Source: Clostridium rhizosphaerae
GTDB taxonomy: Bacteria > Bacillota > Clostridia > Clostridiales > Clostridiaceae
NCBI RefSeq assembly: GCF_016765585.1
Contig: NZ_JAESWC010000002.1
Location: 1,054,001-1,118,000 of the forward strand
Direction: 5' to 3'
DNA: 64,000 nt
Every line of letters begins with the position of its first letter. Position 1 is the first letter of the stretch. The position numbers were made by a program, and so were the translations under genes. Under the pieces are notes generated by a model. That model saw only the letters and a program-made list of their open reading frames with translations. It did no database searches and was not told where the DNA came from. Of the stretch, positions 18,507 through 27,474 are shown piece by piece.

Positions 18507-20348
18507 TTACTGTATTCTTACTTTATATTTTTCAAGCCATAAATTAATTTGAATTAAATATGCAAGCAGCTGAGGCCCGGTCATAAGCTGTCCATACCAT
18601 GGTTTTTCAAAGGATTTTCCTCCTGTAGCAATTATTTCGTTTACCTTTTCCTTATCAATTAGATTTAGTATAGGTGAATTTTTGTTATCAAGTATTTCTC
18701 TCATCCAATTTTGCACAACTCTTAAATATTCAGGACTATGCGTTTTAGGATAAGGACTCTTTCTCCTATATAAAACCTCATTGGGCAGTATGTCTTTTAA
18801 CGCTCTTCTTAATAGGCCTTTTTCAATATTATCACAGTATTTTATTTCCCAAGGAATATTATAAGCATATTCTACAATTCTATGATCTGCAAAAGGAACT
18901 CTAACCTCTAAGCTGTTTGACATACTCATTCTGTCTTTTCTATTTAAAAGTGTTATCATAAACCACTTTATATTTAAATAGAACATTTCTCTCATCCTGT
19001 ATTCTCTATCAGATTCTCCTTCAAGCCTTTCAACCTTCTTAATTGATTCTTCATATTTAGCCTTGGAAAACTCTTCTAGAGGAAGAGACTTAAACTCCTT
19101 TGAAAGTATATCCTTCCTTGTGTTGACATATCTGGACCAAGGAAAATTATGAGCATTTATATCTTCCTCTCTTCTAAACCAAGGATATCCACCAAATATT
19201 TCATCAGCACATTCGCCTGATAAGGCAACTACAGCATCTTTTCTTACTTCCCTGCAAAATAGATACAGAGATGAATCTATATCTGCCATTCCAGGCAAAT
19301 CATTTGCAAGTACAGCTTCATTTAGGGCAGCAGCCACAGCTTCATTACTTACTAATATATTGTGATGTCTGCTGCCAATATACTTACTCATCATTTGTAT
19401 ATAAGTTCCGTCTGAATTTGGTTGAAACTCGCTTGCCTTAAAATATTTATCATTATCAACATAATCAATGGAATAGGTATTTAAAACATCAACGTTATTT
19501 CTTTTAAAATAATTTGAGGCTATAGAAGATATAGCACTTGAATCAAGTCCTCCAGATAAAAAAGTACAAACGGGCACATCTGCTCCTAGCTGCCTTTCAA
19601 CAGCATCAATTAGAAGACTTCTTGTATGCTCTACTGTTTGCTCAATGCTTTCATTATGAGGCCTGCTTTCGAGCTTCCAGTATTCCCACATATTTATTCC
19701 CGCCGAATTATAAACCATACAATGAGCTGGAGGTATTTCTTTAATACCTTTAAATATTCCGCTGCCTAAAGAACGAGCTGGTCCTAAAGAAAACATTTCA
19801 AGTAATCCGTCTCTATCTAAAATAGGCTCTATTTCTGGATGAGTCAATAAAGTCTTAATTTCAGAAGCAAAAATTAGAGAATTATCTTTTTTAGTATAAA
19901 ATAGAGGCTTAACGCCAAGGGGATCCCTAGCTAGAAATAAACTATTCCTATTTTCATCCCAAATACCAAAAGCATAAATTCCATTAACATATTTTACACA
20001 GTCAGTTCCCCATGCTATATATGCCGTTAAAAGAACTTCCGTATCTGAATAAGATTTAAAATGAAGTCCTAGAGCCTTAAGCTTATCCCTGACTTCCTCT
20101 GTATTATATAATTCACCATTATATACTATAGTATATACATTTTTACCTAATGTTTTTGTCATAGGCTGAGCTCCACCTGATGGGTCCACTACCACTAGTC
20201 TTCTATGTCCCAGCAAAGCGTGCTTTGCGCTATAAACATTTCCATCATCGGGACCTCTCTTTGCTAATGTTTTAATCATGTTTTCCATTATATACTTTTC
20301 ATTCGTAAGCTGTCTTTCAAGGTTAATCCACCCTGCTATACCACACAT
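18507..20348 (-). CDS. asnB: Asparagine synthetase (glutamine-hydrolysing), AsnO type
   Basis: Converts aspartate to asparagine using glutamine and ATP. The N-terminal class II glutaminase domain starts with the catalytic Cys2 (MCGIAGW) and includes RGPDDG, YNGELYN and SDTEV. The synthetase domain has the pyrophosphate motif LSGGLDSS at about 265 and SGECADEIFGGYPWF. The length of 613 residues and motifs such as DLPGMADIDSSLYLFCRE and VPFADHRIVEY are closest to Bacillus subtilis AsnO, which is sporulation-linked there. AGGAGATGAT precedes ATG. It is a single-gene transcript bounded by its own terminator. Confidence 0.94.
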   Translation of the reverse strand: MCGIAGWINLERQLTNEKYIMENMIKTLAKRGPDDGNVYSAKHALLGHRRLVVVDPSGGAQPMTKTLGKNVYTIVYNGELYNTEEVRDKLKALGLHFKSYSDTEVLLTAYIAWGTDCVKYVNGIYAFGIWDENRNSLFLARDPLGVKPLFYTKKDNSLIFASEIKTLLTHPEIEPILDRDGLLEMFSLGPARSLGSGIFKGIKEIPPAHCMVYNSAGINMWEYWKLESRPHNESIEQTVEHTRSLLIDAVERQLGADVPVCTFLSGGLDSSAISSIASNYFKRNNVDVLNTYSIDYVDNDKYFKASEFQPNSDGTYIQMMSKYIGSRHHNILVSNEAVAAALNEAVLANDLPGMADIDSSLYLFCREVRKDAVVALSGECADEIFGGYPWFRREEDINAHNFPWSRYVNTRKDILSKEFKSLPLEEFSKAKYEESIKKVERLEGESDREYRMREMFYLNIKWFMITLLNRKDRMSMSNSLEVRVPFADHRIVEYAYNIPWEIKYCDNIEKGLLRRALKDILPNEVLYRRKSPYPKTHSPEYLRVVQNWMREILDNKNSPILNLIDKEKVNEIIATGGKSFEKPWYGQLMTGPQLLAYLIQINLWLEKYKVRIQ

Positions 20349-20622
20349 AAGATCATCTCCTGAAATTCAAATTTCATATTATTCATTATCATTTTATGAA
20401 GCCTTTATTGACCTGTGCCTCATTTTTAGCACTTAACATAAACTTAATGTAAATTTCATACAATCGAAATTTAATATTTTTGACCTACCTTTTTTGCATA
20501 TTTTACAAATAAGCTTGAAAATCAGAAGGATTATTTGATTCATTGTAGAATTTAATATAGTCAGTGCATTAATAAACTAATTTGTTATTACAACTCCCAA
20601 GATCAATTTGGAGGCATAAACT

Positions 20623-21756
20623 ATGAGACTTGTTCCAATTGAATGCGTTAGAGAAGGAGCCTATTTGGCAAAAACAATTTATGATAATGATGGAAGAGTA
20701 TTGCTAAGAGAAGGCGTTATGCTTAATGAACTATTTATACGAAGAATAAAGCTAATAAAGGTTTTCTCAGTTTACATAAATGATGAATATAGCGATAATA
20801 TTATTGAAGATGTTATAAAACCAGAGTTAAGACAAAAGGCTGTACAAACCATTAAAGACACTTTTGTAAGCTTTGAAAAATATAATTTATACAGTTCAAC
20901 AAGGAGTTTTAATTCAGGAAAAGAAAGTGATTTTATAAAGGAGAAACAAAAATACTTTCAATCCATAGGTGATATAGCAGACACTATTCTAGATGAATTA
21001 CTATCCCAAAAAAATGTTTTAATTAATGTTGTAGATATAAAAAATATGGACAGTTATACTTATCAGCACAGTGTAAATGTAGCTGTATTATCGCTAATAA
21101 TAGGCATTCAGCTGCAACTAAATAAGTATGAGCTTTATTCTTTATGTATGGGAGCTTTAATGCATGATATAGGAAAAGTTTTTATTCCTAAGGAAATTAT
21201 TTTAAAGTATGATAAGCTTACTGAGAGGGAATTCGCCATAGTTATGGAACATTCTCAAAAGGGCTACGATTACTTAAAAGGCAGTCCTGATATTTCTGCC
21301 CCGGCAAGAATTATAGCGCTCCAGCATCATGAACGTATTAATGGAAAAGGTTATCCTGAAGGTAGACGTGGAAACGAAATAAACAAGCTTGCAAAAATTG
21401 TTGCTATAGCCGATGTATACGATGCTCTCACTTCTGACAGGCCTCATAGAAGAGCACTTAGTCCTAATGAAGCTCTTGAATATATCATGGCAAGTGGTGA
21501 TACGCTTTTCGATTATGATATGGTTCTTGCGTTTTCAAAAGCTGTTGTTCCCTATCCAGAAGGCACACTCGTTGTACTTACTAATGAAGATATAGCTGTA
21601 ATTGAAAAAAATCGTCCCAATTTTCCTCTTAGACCAATTATACGAATTGTTAAGTCAATCGATGGCACCCATAAGAATGTTAGTATAGATTTAATGGATG
21701 ATTTAAGCCTTGTAATTGAGGGAGTTCAATATGATATTCCTGATTTCAGCAAATAG
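20623..21756 (+). CDS. HD-GYP domain protein, probable cyclic-di-GMP phosphodiesterase
   Basis: A 377-residue cytoplasmic protein. The N-terminal region (about 1-120) resembles the DUF3391-type domain often placed before HD-GYP. The HD-GYP domain (about 140-315) shows HSVNVAVLS, the metal-binding HDIGK, LQHHERINGKGYP (the GYP motif) and ADVYDALTSDRPHR. All the expected metal ligands are visible, so hydrolysis of c-di-GMP is likely. GGAGG is eight bases before ATG. It lies alone between asnB and tsaD. The gap of about 270 bases upstream holds no gene. Confidence 0.9.
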   Translation: MRLVPIECVREGAYLAKTIYDNDGRVLLREGVMLNELFIRRIKLIKVFSVYINDEYSDNIIEDVIKPELRQKAVQTIKDTFVSFEKYNLYSSTRSFNSGKESDFIKEKQKYFQSIGDIADTILDELLSQKNVLINVVDIKNMDSYTYQHSVNVAVLSLIIGIQLQLNKYELYSLCMGALMHDIGKVFIPKEIILKYDKLTEREFAIVMEHSQKGYDYLKGSPDISAPARIIALQHHERINGKGYPEGRRGNEINKLAKIVAIADVYDALTSDRPHRRALSPNEALEYIMASGDTLFDYDMVLAFSKAVVPYPEGTLVVLTNEDIAVIEKNRPNFPLRPIIRIVKSIDGTHKNVSIDLMDDLSLVIEGVQYDIPDFSK

Positions 21757-21766
21757 ACTTTCAAAA

Positions 21767-21804
21767 AATATTAAGGACTGAGTGAAAACTCAGTCCTTAA
21801 TATT
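21767..21804. terminator. Long bidirectional terminator with GAAA tetraloop
   Basis: A perfect 17-bp stem (21767-21783 with 21788-21804) is closed by a GAAA tetraloop, between the convergent HD-GYP and tsaD genes. A/T runs flank both sides. Confidence 0.88.
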
Positions 21805-21822
21805 TATCTACTTTCTATAAGA

Positions 21823-22842
21823 TTATCTTTCACCCAGTTTAAGATTTGGAACTGCATTTAAAGTTAAATCTGCTGTTCTTCCATTTACATACTCAAAGTA
21901 GGCTGCACTTCCTATCATTGCTGCATTATCTGTACAAAGCACTGGTGCTGGGAATAAAATCTTAATACCATGTTTTTGTCCTTCTTTTATAAGTGTAGCT
22001 CTTAATGTTGAATTTGAAGCAACTCCACCTGCTATAGCTATTTTATCAACTTCTTTCATCTTACAGGTCTTTATAACATTATCAACCAGCACATCAACTA
22101 AGGCTTTTTGAAACGAAGCAGCTACATCTGCTCTGTTTATTTGCTGTCCCGTCATCTCAGCTTTGTTAAGATAATTTAAAACCGCAGATTTAAGTCCGCT
22201 AAAAGAAAAATCCAGAGTATCATCATGAAAGTTCGCTCTAGGAAATTTGATTGCATCAGCATTTCCTTCCTTAGAAAGCTTATCTATTTTAGGTCCACCA
22301 GGGTATCCTAGTCCAATAGCTCTGGCAACCTTATCATAAGCTTCTCCAGCGGCATCATCTCTTGTTTGCCCTATAACTTCAAACTCGCCAAAGGCCTTCA
22401 TATAGACAATAAAACTATGTCCTCCAGAAACCACAAGACATACAAATGGAGGCTTCAAATCCTTATGCTCAATAAAATTAGCACAAATATGCCCTTCTAT
22501 ATGATTAACCCCAATAAGAGGTTTACCTATAGAATATGCTAAAGATTTTGCATACTGCATACCTACAAGAAGAGCTCCAACCAAACCTGGCCCATAAGTC
22601 ACTCCTACTGCATCTATATCCGTTAGCTTTAACTCTGCCTTGTCCAAGGCCTCCTGAACAACAGCACTTATAACTTCTATGTGCATTCTAGAAGCTACCT
22701 CAGGAACAACTCCGCCAAACTTTGTATGTATATCAATCTGTGATGCTATTATATTTGAAAGTACTTCTCTTCCATTAACAACAATCGCCGCTGATGTCTC
22801 GTCACAACTTGTCTCAATGGCAAGTATTTTTATATCCTTCAT
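21823..22842 (-). CDS. tsaD: TsaD, tRNA N6-threonylcarbamoyladenosine transferase subunit
   Basis: Transfers threonylcarbamoyl to A37 of ANN-decoding tRNAs, together with TsaB and TsaE, which are encoded at 32.8-34 kb. The ASKHA-fold signature is clear: [14 protein letters not shown], the iron ligands His114 and His118 ([13 protein letters not shown]), VSGGHS and IAGGVASN. The 339 residues match the family. AAGGAGG precedes ATG. A promoter about 190 bases upstream (23034-23063) leaves an unusually long 5' leader. TsaD sits apart from tsaE-tsaB-rimI, a split arrangement also seen elsewhere. Confidence 0.97.
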   Translation of the reverse strand: MKDIKILAIETSCDETSAAIVVNGREVLSNIIASQIDIHTKFGGVVPEVASRMHIEVISAVVQEALDKAELKLTDIDAVGVTYGPGLVGALLVGMQYAKSLAYSIGKPLIGVNHIEGHICANFIEHKDLKPPFVCLVVSGGHSFIVYMKAFGEFEVIGQTRDDAAGEAYDKVARAIGLGYPGGPKIDKLSKEGNADAIKFPRANFHDDTLDFSFSGLKSAVLNYLNKAEMTGQQINRADVAASFQKALVDVLVDNVIKTCKMKEVDKIAIAGGVASNSTLRATLIKEGQKHGIKILFPAPVLCTDNAAMIGSAAYFEYVNGRTADLTLNAVPNLKLGER

Positions 22843-22859
22843 TATTATTCCTCCTTATA

Positions 22860-23027
22860 GTGGAAAACACTTATAGTATAAATCTCTCTCTCGATAACCA
22901 ATTGCTGGATATGCTTCATCAAAGACTTATGTTTGAATCTGCCTACCCACCACATTTGCTTCTGCTCGCATGGAACCTTCTAAAGTCTCTTTGCGTTTTT
23001 TGTTCTCCCTCAAACATTTATTAACTA
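22860..23027 (-). promoter_or_regulatory. Long structured 5' leader of tsaD, unidentified
   Basis: About 180 nt lie between the predicted transcription start and the tsaD ribosome binding site. The stretch is more G-rich than its surroundings. Possible pairings on the minus strand are GGAGAACA with TGTTTTCC, which would close nearly the whole leader, and GAGACTT with AAGTCTT. I could not match it to the T-box, SAM, FMN, TPP, lysine, c-di-GMP or guanidine aptamers. It could be a regulatory leader or a small RNA such as 6S, which I cannot confirm. Confidence 0.35.
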
Positions 23028-23033
23028 GACTTT

Positions 23034-23063
23034 ATTATACACAGAAACTTATGATATAATCAA
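23034..23063 (-). promoter_or_regulatory. Promoter of tsaD
   Basis: TTGATT (23058-23063) and TATAAT (23034-23039) are 18 bases apart on the minus strand. It overlaps an extended -10 of the divergent RusA-like gene. Confidence 0.6.
23052..23060 (+). promoter_or_regulatory. Extended -10 promoter element of the RusA-like gene
   Basis: TGATATAAT on the plus strand is a TGn-extended perfect -10 about 45 bases before the gene start. No good -35 is visible. It overlaps the -35 of the tsaD promoter on the other strand. Confidence 0.45.
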
Positions 23064-23105
23064 TAATGCAAGCACATATTCTTATTCTATAAGAAGGAGT
23101 AATTT

Positions 23106-23729
23106 ATGTTAAATAATTATGCAAAGGTCGTAGTAAAAGGTTCACCGATATCGAAATCCAACTTTAAGCTTTTTAATATTCAAGGGCGAGCCATTCTTCC
23201 TTACAATTCTGGAAAGTATCATGACAGATATGCTCTTTATGAAGAAGAAATTGCCTACGAGGCTAGATCCCAAAATCCAAATATTGTACTCTCAGAAAGC
23301 TTAATTGCAGTTCTCAAAGTTTTTTATAAGAGTAAAAAAAGGCACCCTGATACAAACAATATTACAAAAAGTATTTTTGACGGAATCGAAAAAAGTGGTA
23401 TTATAGTTAACGATGCACAGGTTAGACGCCTTATAATAGAAGAATTTTATGATTCCTTGAATCCTAGATTTGAGCTTGAATTATTTGCTGAAAGCAGCTA
23501 TTTTATGAGCTACACTATATCAAAAAAAGAAATTTCTGATACACCTATTGAGTATGCACCTCCAAGCAATAAAAAAACTTCTTTGATAAAAAAGCCATCT
23601 AAAGTTTCTAAAAATAATGATAATCTAACATGCGAGATTTGTAATAAAGCCATATCTAAAGAAAATTCAGTATCTGCTAATGCAGGAAAGCTAATTATTT
23701 GCAAAAATTGTTTTAAAAAACTTTTTTGA
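23106..23729 (+). CDS. RusA-family endonuclease fused to a C-terminal zinc finger
   Basis: A 207-residue protein. The first 130 residues match the RusA Holliday-junction resolvase fold (PF05866): HPDTNNITKSIFDGI gives the metal-binding Asp and Lys, and IIVNDAQV gives the second acidic pair. The C-terminal 30 residues contain CEIC...CKNC, a four-Cys zinc ribbon not found in phage RusA. A basic, Ser/Lys-rich linker joins the two. GAAGGAG precedes ATG. RusA is usually phage-borne, but no phage gene is nearby. A DNA-repair or recombination role is inferred. Confidence 0.8.
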   Translation: MLNNYAKVVVKGSPISKSNFKLFNIQGRAILPYNSGKYHDRYALYEEEIAYEARSQNPNIVLSESLIAVLKVFYKSKKRHPDTNNITKSIFDGIEKSGIIVNDAQVRRLIIEEFYDSLNPRFELELFAESSYFMSYTISKKEISDTPIEYAPPSNKKTSLIKKPSKVSKNNDNLTCEICNKAISKENSVSANAGKLIICKNCFKKLF

Positions 23730-23732
23730 TAT

Positions 23733-23781
23733 AAAAAAAACAACAGGGGTTAAGTTCTTAAATTAAAGCCTAAACCCTGTT
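23733..23781 (-). terminator. Terminator of the flavoprotein gene
   Basis: AACAGGG (23742-23748) pairs with CCCTGTT (23775-23781), with further imperfect pairing inside. On the minus strand it is followed by a run of eight T. It also lies just beyond the convergent RusA-like gene. Confidence 0.75.
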
Positions 23782-23786
23782 CCTTA

Positions 23787-24767
23787 TTACCTGCTATCTT
23801 TATTTAATACAAATCCTGCAGCATTATTTCCTGCAGATATACTTTCTAAAGATATATCTTCCTCTATGTCATGTACATATAATATATCACCACAAGCGAA
23901 AATTCCTTCTACATTTGTTTCCTGATTTCTATCTACCATAACACCACCTGTTACACTGGATACTAAAATACCTGTTTTTAATGCTATTTCACTCTCAGGA
24001 AGCAAACCGGCAGACAACAAAAGAGTATCGCAAGGAATGTGTTCTTCAGTATCAACTATTGGTATGAAATTACTATCAACCCTCGAAATAACTACTCCTT
24101 CTACTCTATCATGCCCTAAAATATCTGTTATGGTATATCCTAGTTTAAGAGGTATATTAAAATCCTTTATACACTCCTCTATATTTCTCTCAGATCCGCC
24201 GGAATAGGACATAGGTTCTAACACCGCCTTAATATTAGCCCCCTCAAGTACCATGTTCCTAGCCATTAGAAGTCCAATATCTGAAGATCCAACCATAACC
24301 ACTTGTTTCCCTGGCATATAACCTTCTATGTTAATAAACTTTTGTGTTGTTCCGACAGTAAAAATACCTGCACACTTACTTCCTGGAATATTAACAGCAC
24401 CTCTAGGCTTTTCTCTGCACCCCATTGCGAGGACAATTGCCTCAGTTTTATATTCATCGATACCTTTTTCATTTACAACAGTTACTGTTTTATCTTTGCT
24501 TATTTCTATTACCAAACTTTTTAATTTAACTTTTATATTAAGTCTATCTACTTCATCAATTAATCTTTGTGCATATTCAGAACCAGTAAAATTCTCGCCA
24601 AAAGTATATATTCCAAAGCCAGTATGTATAAATTGATTAAGCGCTCCACCAAGCTGCTCTTCTCTTTCAATTATTAAGATATTCTGAGCACCATTTCTTT
24701 TAGCCGCCATAGCAGCTAACATGCCAGATTCTCCTCCACCTACTATAATTATGTCATAATAAAGCAT
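23787..24767 (-). CDS. NAD(P)/FAD-dependent oxidoreductase (glp-associated type)
   Basis: A 326-residue flavoprotein of the pyridine nucleotide-disulfide reductase superfamily. The N-terminal FAD-binding GGGESGMLAA follows a hydrophobic strand, the central NAD-binding region has VVMVGSSDIGLLMA, and the late FAD motif is GIFACGDILYVHD. A lone Cys in GCREKPRGA resembles the proteins that accompany the glycerol-3-phosphate dehydrogenase GlpA/GlpO in clostridia. The usual partners (the dehydrogenase and the small DUF1667 protein) are absent here, so the substrate is uncertain. AAGGGGAG precedes ATG. Confidence 0.83.
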   Translation of the reverse strand: MLYYDIIIVGGGESGMLAAMAAKRNGAQNILIIEREEQLGGALNQFIHTGFGIYTFGENFTGSEYAQRLIDEVDRLNIKVKLKSLVIEISKDKTVTVVNEKGIDEYKTEAIVLAMGCREKPRGAVNIPGSKCAGIFTVGTTQKFINIEGYMPGKQVVMVGSSDIGLLMARNMVLEGANIKAVLEPMSYSGGSERNIEECIKDFNIPLKLGYTITDILGHDRVEGVVISRVDSNFIPIVDTEEHIPCDTLLLSAGLLPESEIALKTGILVSSVTGGVMVDRNQETNVEGIFACGDILYVHDIEEDISLESISAGNNAAGFVLNKDSR

Positions 24768-24865
24768 TAATACTCCCCTTTCAGTGGTAATATATCAAAT
24801 ATTATTATCTGTAATACAATATTATTTTACCACAATATAATTATTGCATCATATATTTTTATTCA

Positions 24866-24894
24866 TGTAAAAAGAGCCAAACTAGTTGACTCTT
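24866..24894 (-). terminator. Terminator of the DUF4870 gene
   Basis: An 8-bp stem with one wobble (24874-24881 with 24887-24894) has a 5-nt loop and is followed on the minus strand by TTTTTAC. Confidence 0.8.
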
Positions 24895-24903
24895 CTCAGT
24901 TGA

Positions 24904-25230
24904 TTATAAACCTCTTGCCCATTTTCCCGATATTGGATAGGAATAATCATTACCATTTGCCACATTTACTATTGCCACTATAGGCATAATAACTGCTGCA
25001 ATACCGACCACCACCAAACCAATAAGACCTACTAATAAAATTACTAATATTCCAGATACTGCACCTGCTACAATTAATAATATTTGAAACATTAGCGCTT
25101 CCTTTGCTTGAGTTTTTACATAATCATCTGTGCTTATAAGCATTATTACAAGTGGAATTAGTATAGGAGCAGCTAAAAAAACTCCTCCGTGGCAAAGAGC
25201 TGACAATAATTTTTGTTCAGTAGTTATCAT
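24904..25230 (-). CDS. DUF4870 (Tic20-like) small membrane protein
   Basis: A 108-residue protein. The opening TTEQKLLSALCHGGVFLAAP and the YVKTQAKEALMFQI segment are typical of the DUF4870 family, which has three or four membrane helices and is distantly like Tic20. Function is unknown. AGGGGGT lies six bases before ATG. It is followed by a strong terminator and preceded by a short AT-rich gap after the 25335 gene. Confidence 0.82.
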   Translation of the reverse strand: MITTEQKLLSALCHGGVFLAAPILIPLVIMLISTDDYVKTQAKEALMFQILLIVAGAVSGILVILLVGLIGLVVVGIAAVIMPIVAIVNVANGNDYSYPISGKWARGL

Positions 25231-25334
25231 TTTCTTACCCCCTATAAATTCTATAGATTATAGTATTTATCTCAATTTAATAGTTTCACTTATATAGACG
25301 GTAATAAGTTAAGAAACCCCACTAAACTTATCAA

Positions 25335-25544
25335 TTATTTTTCAATTTTCTTTATGCCTAATTTAAACAGAATGAATCCCAATAAAAAAGGTATGAATGC
25401 ATATATTAAAGGCATTACAAGTTCATTAACAGAAGATGCTTTCCTATAGCTTATTATCATAAATACAGCAGCACCTATTAAGCATAACAACCCTAGTACA
25501 AGTAGAACTATTGAATATATATTTGATTTATTATTTTCACCCAT
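25335..25544 (-). CDS. Small two-helix membrane protein of unknown function
   Basis: A 69-residue protein with two hydrophobic segments (about 9-30 and 42-62) and charged ends (MGENNKSN and KKIEK). No family was recognised. The gene is supported by AAGGAG six bases before ATG and by its position in line with the DUF4870 gene. It may be a membrane accessory peptide, but nothing in the sequence says which. Confidence 0.65.
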   Translation of the reverse strand: MGENNKSNIYSIVLLVLGLLCLIGAAVFMIISYRKASSVNELVMPLIYAFIPFLLGFILFKLGIKKIEK

Positions 25545-25645
25545 GCTATTCTCCTTAGCTAAAATTTAAAAACTTATATTAACATTGTATCACAATTATA
25601 TTTTACACTTAATACTAAAGTTATAAAATTTATTTTGAAAAAGTG

Positions 25646-25674
25646 TTGCTTTTTTAAATTTCATATTATATAAT
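25646..25674 (+). promoter_or_regulatory. Promoter of tRNA-Trp
   Basis: TTGCTT (25646-25651) and TATAAT (25669-25674) are 17 bases apart. The -10 ends 12 bases before the mature tRNA. Confidence 0.75.
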
Positions 25675-25686
25675 AAATCTTGTCTT

Positions 25687-25760
25687 AGGGGTATCATCCA
25701 GCGGCAGGATGACAGTCTCCAAAACTGTTCACCTAGGTTCGAATCCTAGTACCCCTGCCA
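25687..25760 (+). tRNA. trnW: tRNA-Trp (anticodon CCA)
   Basis: The cloverleaf is complete: acceptor stem AGGGGTA with TACCCCT, D stem ATCC with GGAT and a short AGCGGCA loop, anticodon stem ACAGT with ACTGT and loop CTCCAAA (anticodon CCA, codon UGG), T stem CTAGG with CCTAG and loop TTCGAAT, and an encoded CCA end. It is a single-gene transcript with its own promoter and terminator. Confidence 0.97.
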
Positions 25761-25763
25761 TAT

Positions 25764-25797
25764 AAATCCGTAGAATGTATATTTCTACGGATTTTTT
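25764..25797 (+). terminator. Terminator of tRNA-Trp
   Basis: A 12-bp stem (25764-25775 with 25783-25794) has a 7-nt loop and ends in TTTTTT, then ATTTTTT. Confidence 0.92.
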
Positions 25798-26010
25798 ATT
25801 TTTTGATGATTTATAATAAACTCTAGTGTATATTCTTCTATAATTAATTAACTTTAAACTATTTAAAGCATCTTCTGTCAATGGATGCTTTATTTTTTTG
25901 TAGCAGATAAATGATACTAACAATTATTTAACAATCATTATCATTTACTTCTGCGCTTTCAGATGCTAAAATATTCCATGTACCTATAATTAAGAAAGGA
26001 ATGATTACCA

Positions 26011-27330
26011 ATGACTCAAAAGCCAAAATTAAAAAGAGATCTTGGTTTATTTATAACTACTGCACTAGTGGTAGGAAATATGATGGGATCAGGAATATTT
26101 ATACTTCTAGCATCTTTAGCACAAGAAACTGGCCCTGGTGCTACAATGCTTGGATGGCTTATTAGTGGAACCGGAGCATTGTTTATAGCTTTATCCTTTG
26201 CTAATCTTGGCTCTAAAATGCCTGTAACCGGAGGACCTTATGAATATTCAAAAAGAGCATTTGGCCACTTTATCGGTTTTCAAAATGCATGGCTGTATTG
26301 GAACTCTTCATGGATAGGAACTATTGCTTCCTTGACTGGAACTACAGCATATGTTGCAGCATTTTTCCCAATATTAAATGAAAGCAGACTTGCAGCATTC
26401 TTATTTACCAGCGCAATTTTATGGATATTTACATATATAAATATACTAGGTGTTAGAAAGGCAGGTATATTTCAAACAATTTTAGTTATAACTGAAATTG
26501 TTCTATTTATAATATTTATAGTGGCCGCCTTAAAGCATTATAATCCGGAATATCTAAAACCAATGTTTCCCGAGGGAAAGGGTTTGAATACTGTACCAAC
26601 AGCCGCTGCTCTTACTTTATGGGCATTCACCGGATTTGAAACAGCTGCAATAACAGCAGGAGAAGTGAAGAATGGTGCGCGTAATGTTAGGCTTGGAACC
26701 ATATACGGCATAATCATAGGAATACTATTATATTTCACTCTAAACTTTACAGCTATGACTTCAATATCCCAAAAAGATTTAATAAATGCAGATGGAAATT
26801 GGAATGCTATATTAACACCTTACTTTGGCAGCTCATTAACTAAAGTTATAATAGTGACAGAATTGGTAAGTATACTAGGTACAACCTTTGCATGTATCCT
26901 TACAACGGCTAGAATGTCTTATGCAGCTGCTGAGAATAAAATTTTTCCTAAAGTTTTTGAGAATGTGCATCCAAAATATAAAACACCTGATGTATCACTT
27001 ATTATCGCAGCTATACTTGGGAATATACTATTAGCACTTAATTACACAAAAAGTCTTCAGCAGGTATTTACCTTTATGATATTACTTGCAACTTTGGCCG
27101 GGCTTCCAGTATATGCTTCAACAGCAGCTGCAGAGATCAGACTTTCCATAAATATAAATAATAAACCTTCCAAGACATATATTATTAAAAAATCCATAAT
27201 ACCAGCCATTGCTTTTATTTATTCTCTATGGGCTATATACGGTTCAGGACTTGAAAGTGTTTTATACGGGGTTCTTCTAGCTGCTTTAGGAATACCTGTA
27301 TATTTCTATATGAAAAAACGAAACCGTTAA
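26011..27330 (+). CDS. APC superfamily amino acid permease
   Basis: A 439-residue integral membrane protein with about 12 membrane segments. The first helix carries the APC substrate-binding signature VVGNMMGSGIF, and the second and third include PVTGGPYEYSKRAFG and ALTLWAFTGFETAAI. This is the cationic/neutral amino acid and antiporter branch (AdiC/YjdE-like), but the substrate cannot be read. AAAGGA lies ten bases before ATG. It stands alone after the tRNA, with a hairpin just beyond the stop. Confidence 0.88.
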   Translation: MTQKPKLKRDLGLFITTALVVGNMMGSGIFILLASLAQETGPGATMLGWLISGTGALFIALSFANLGSKMPVTGGPYEYSKRAFGHFIGFQNAWLYWNSSWIGTIASLTGTTAYVAAFFPILNESRLAAFLFTSAILWIFTYINILGVRKAGIFQTILVITEIVLFIIFIVAALKHYNPEYLKPMFPEGKGLNTVPTAAALTLWAFTGFETAAITAGEVKNGARNVRLGTIYGIIIGILLYFTLNFTAMTSISQKDLINADGNWNAILTPYFGSSLTKVIIVTELVSILGTTFACILTTARMSYAAAENKIFPKVFENVHPKYKTPDVSLIIAAILGNILLALNYTKSLQQVFTFMILLATLAGLPVYASTAAAEIRLSININNKPSKTYIIKKSIIPAIAFIYSLWAIYGSGLESVLYGVLLAALGIPVYFYMKKRNR

Positions 27331-27347
27331 CCTAAACATACTAAAAA

Positions 27348-27373
27348 AGCGGTAAGCAGAATTGCTTATCGCT
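27348..27373 (+). terminator. Hairpin after the amino acid permease gene
   Basis: An 11-bp stem with one wobble (27348-27358 with 27363-27373) has a GAAT loop. The T-run after it is weak on the plus strand; on the minus strand it is followed by TTTTTT. Confidence 0.65.
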
Positions 27374-27474
27374 CTATTATATATCCATGAGTACTTTTTA
27401 CTAATTTTTATACAAGTTTAAAATCTACCATATCATATGAAAATTCATCAATACATCTAATTCAAAATCATCAC

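Noticed and set aside
22860-23027. T-box or 6S RNA assignment for the tsaD leader
   Set aside because: No T-box consensus (AGGGTGGNACCGCG) is present, and the required long rod with a central bubble for 6S could not be drawn. It is left as unidentified.
25729-25923. Minus-strand open frame of 64 codons ending GVLGFEPR
   Set aside because: It is the well-known false frame antisense to a tRNA 3' half. It overlaps tRNA-Trp and its terminator.
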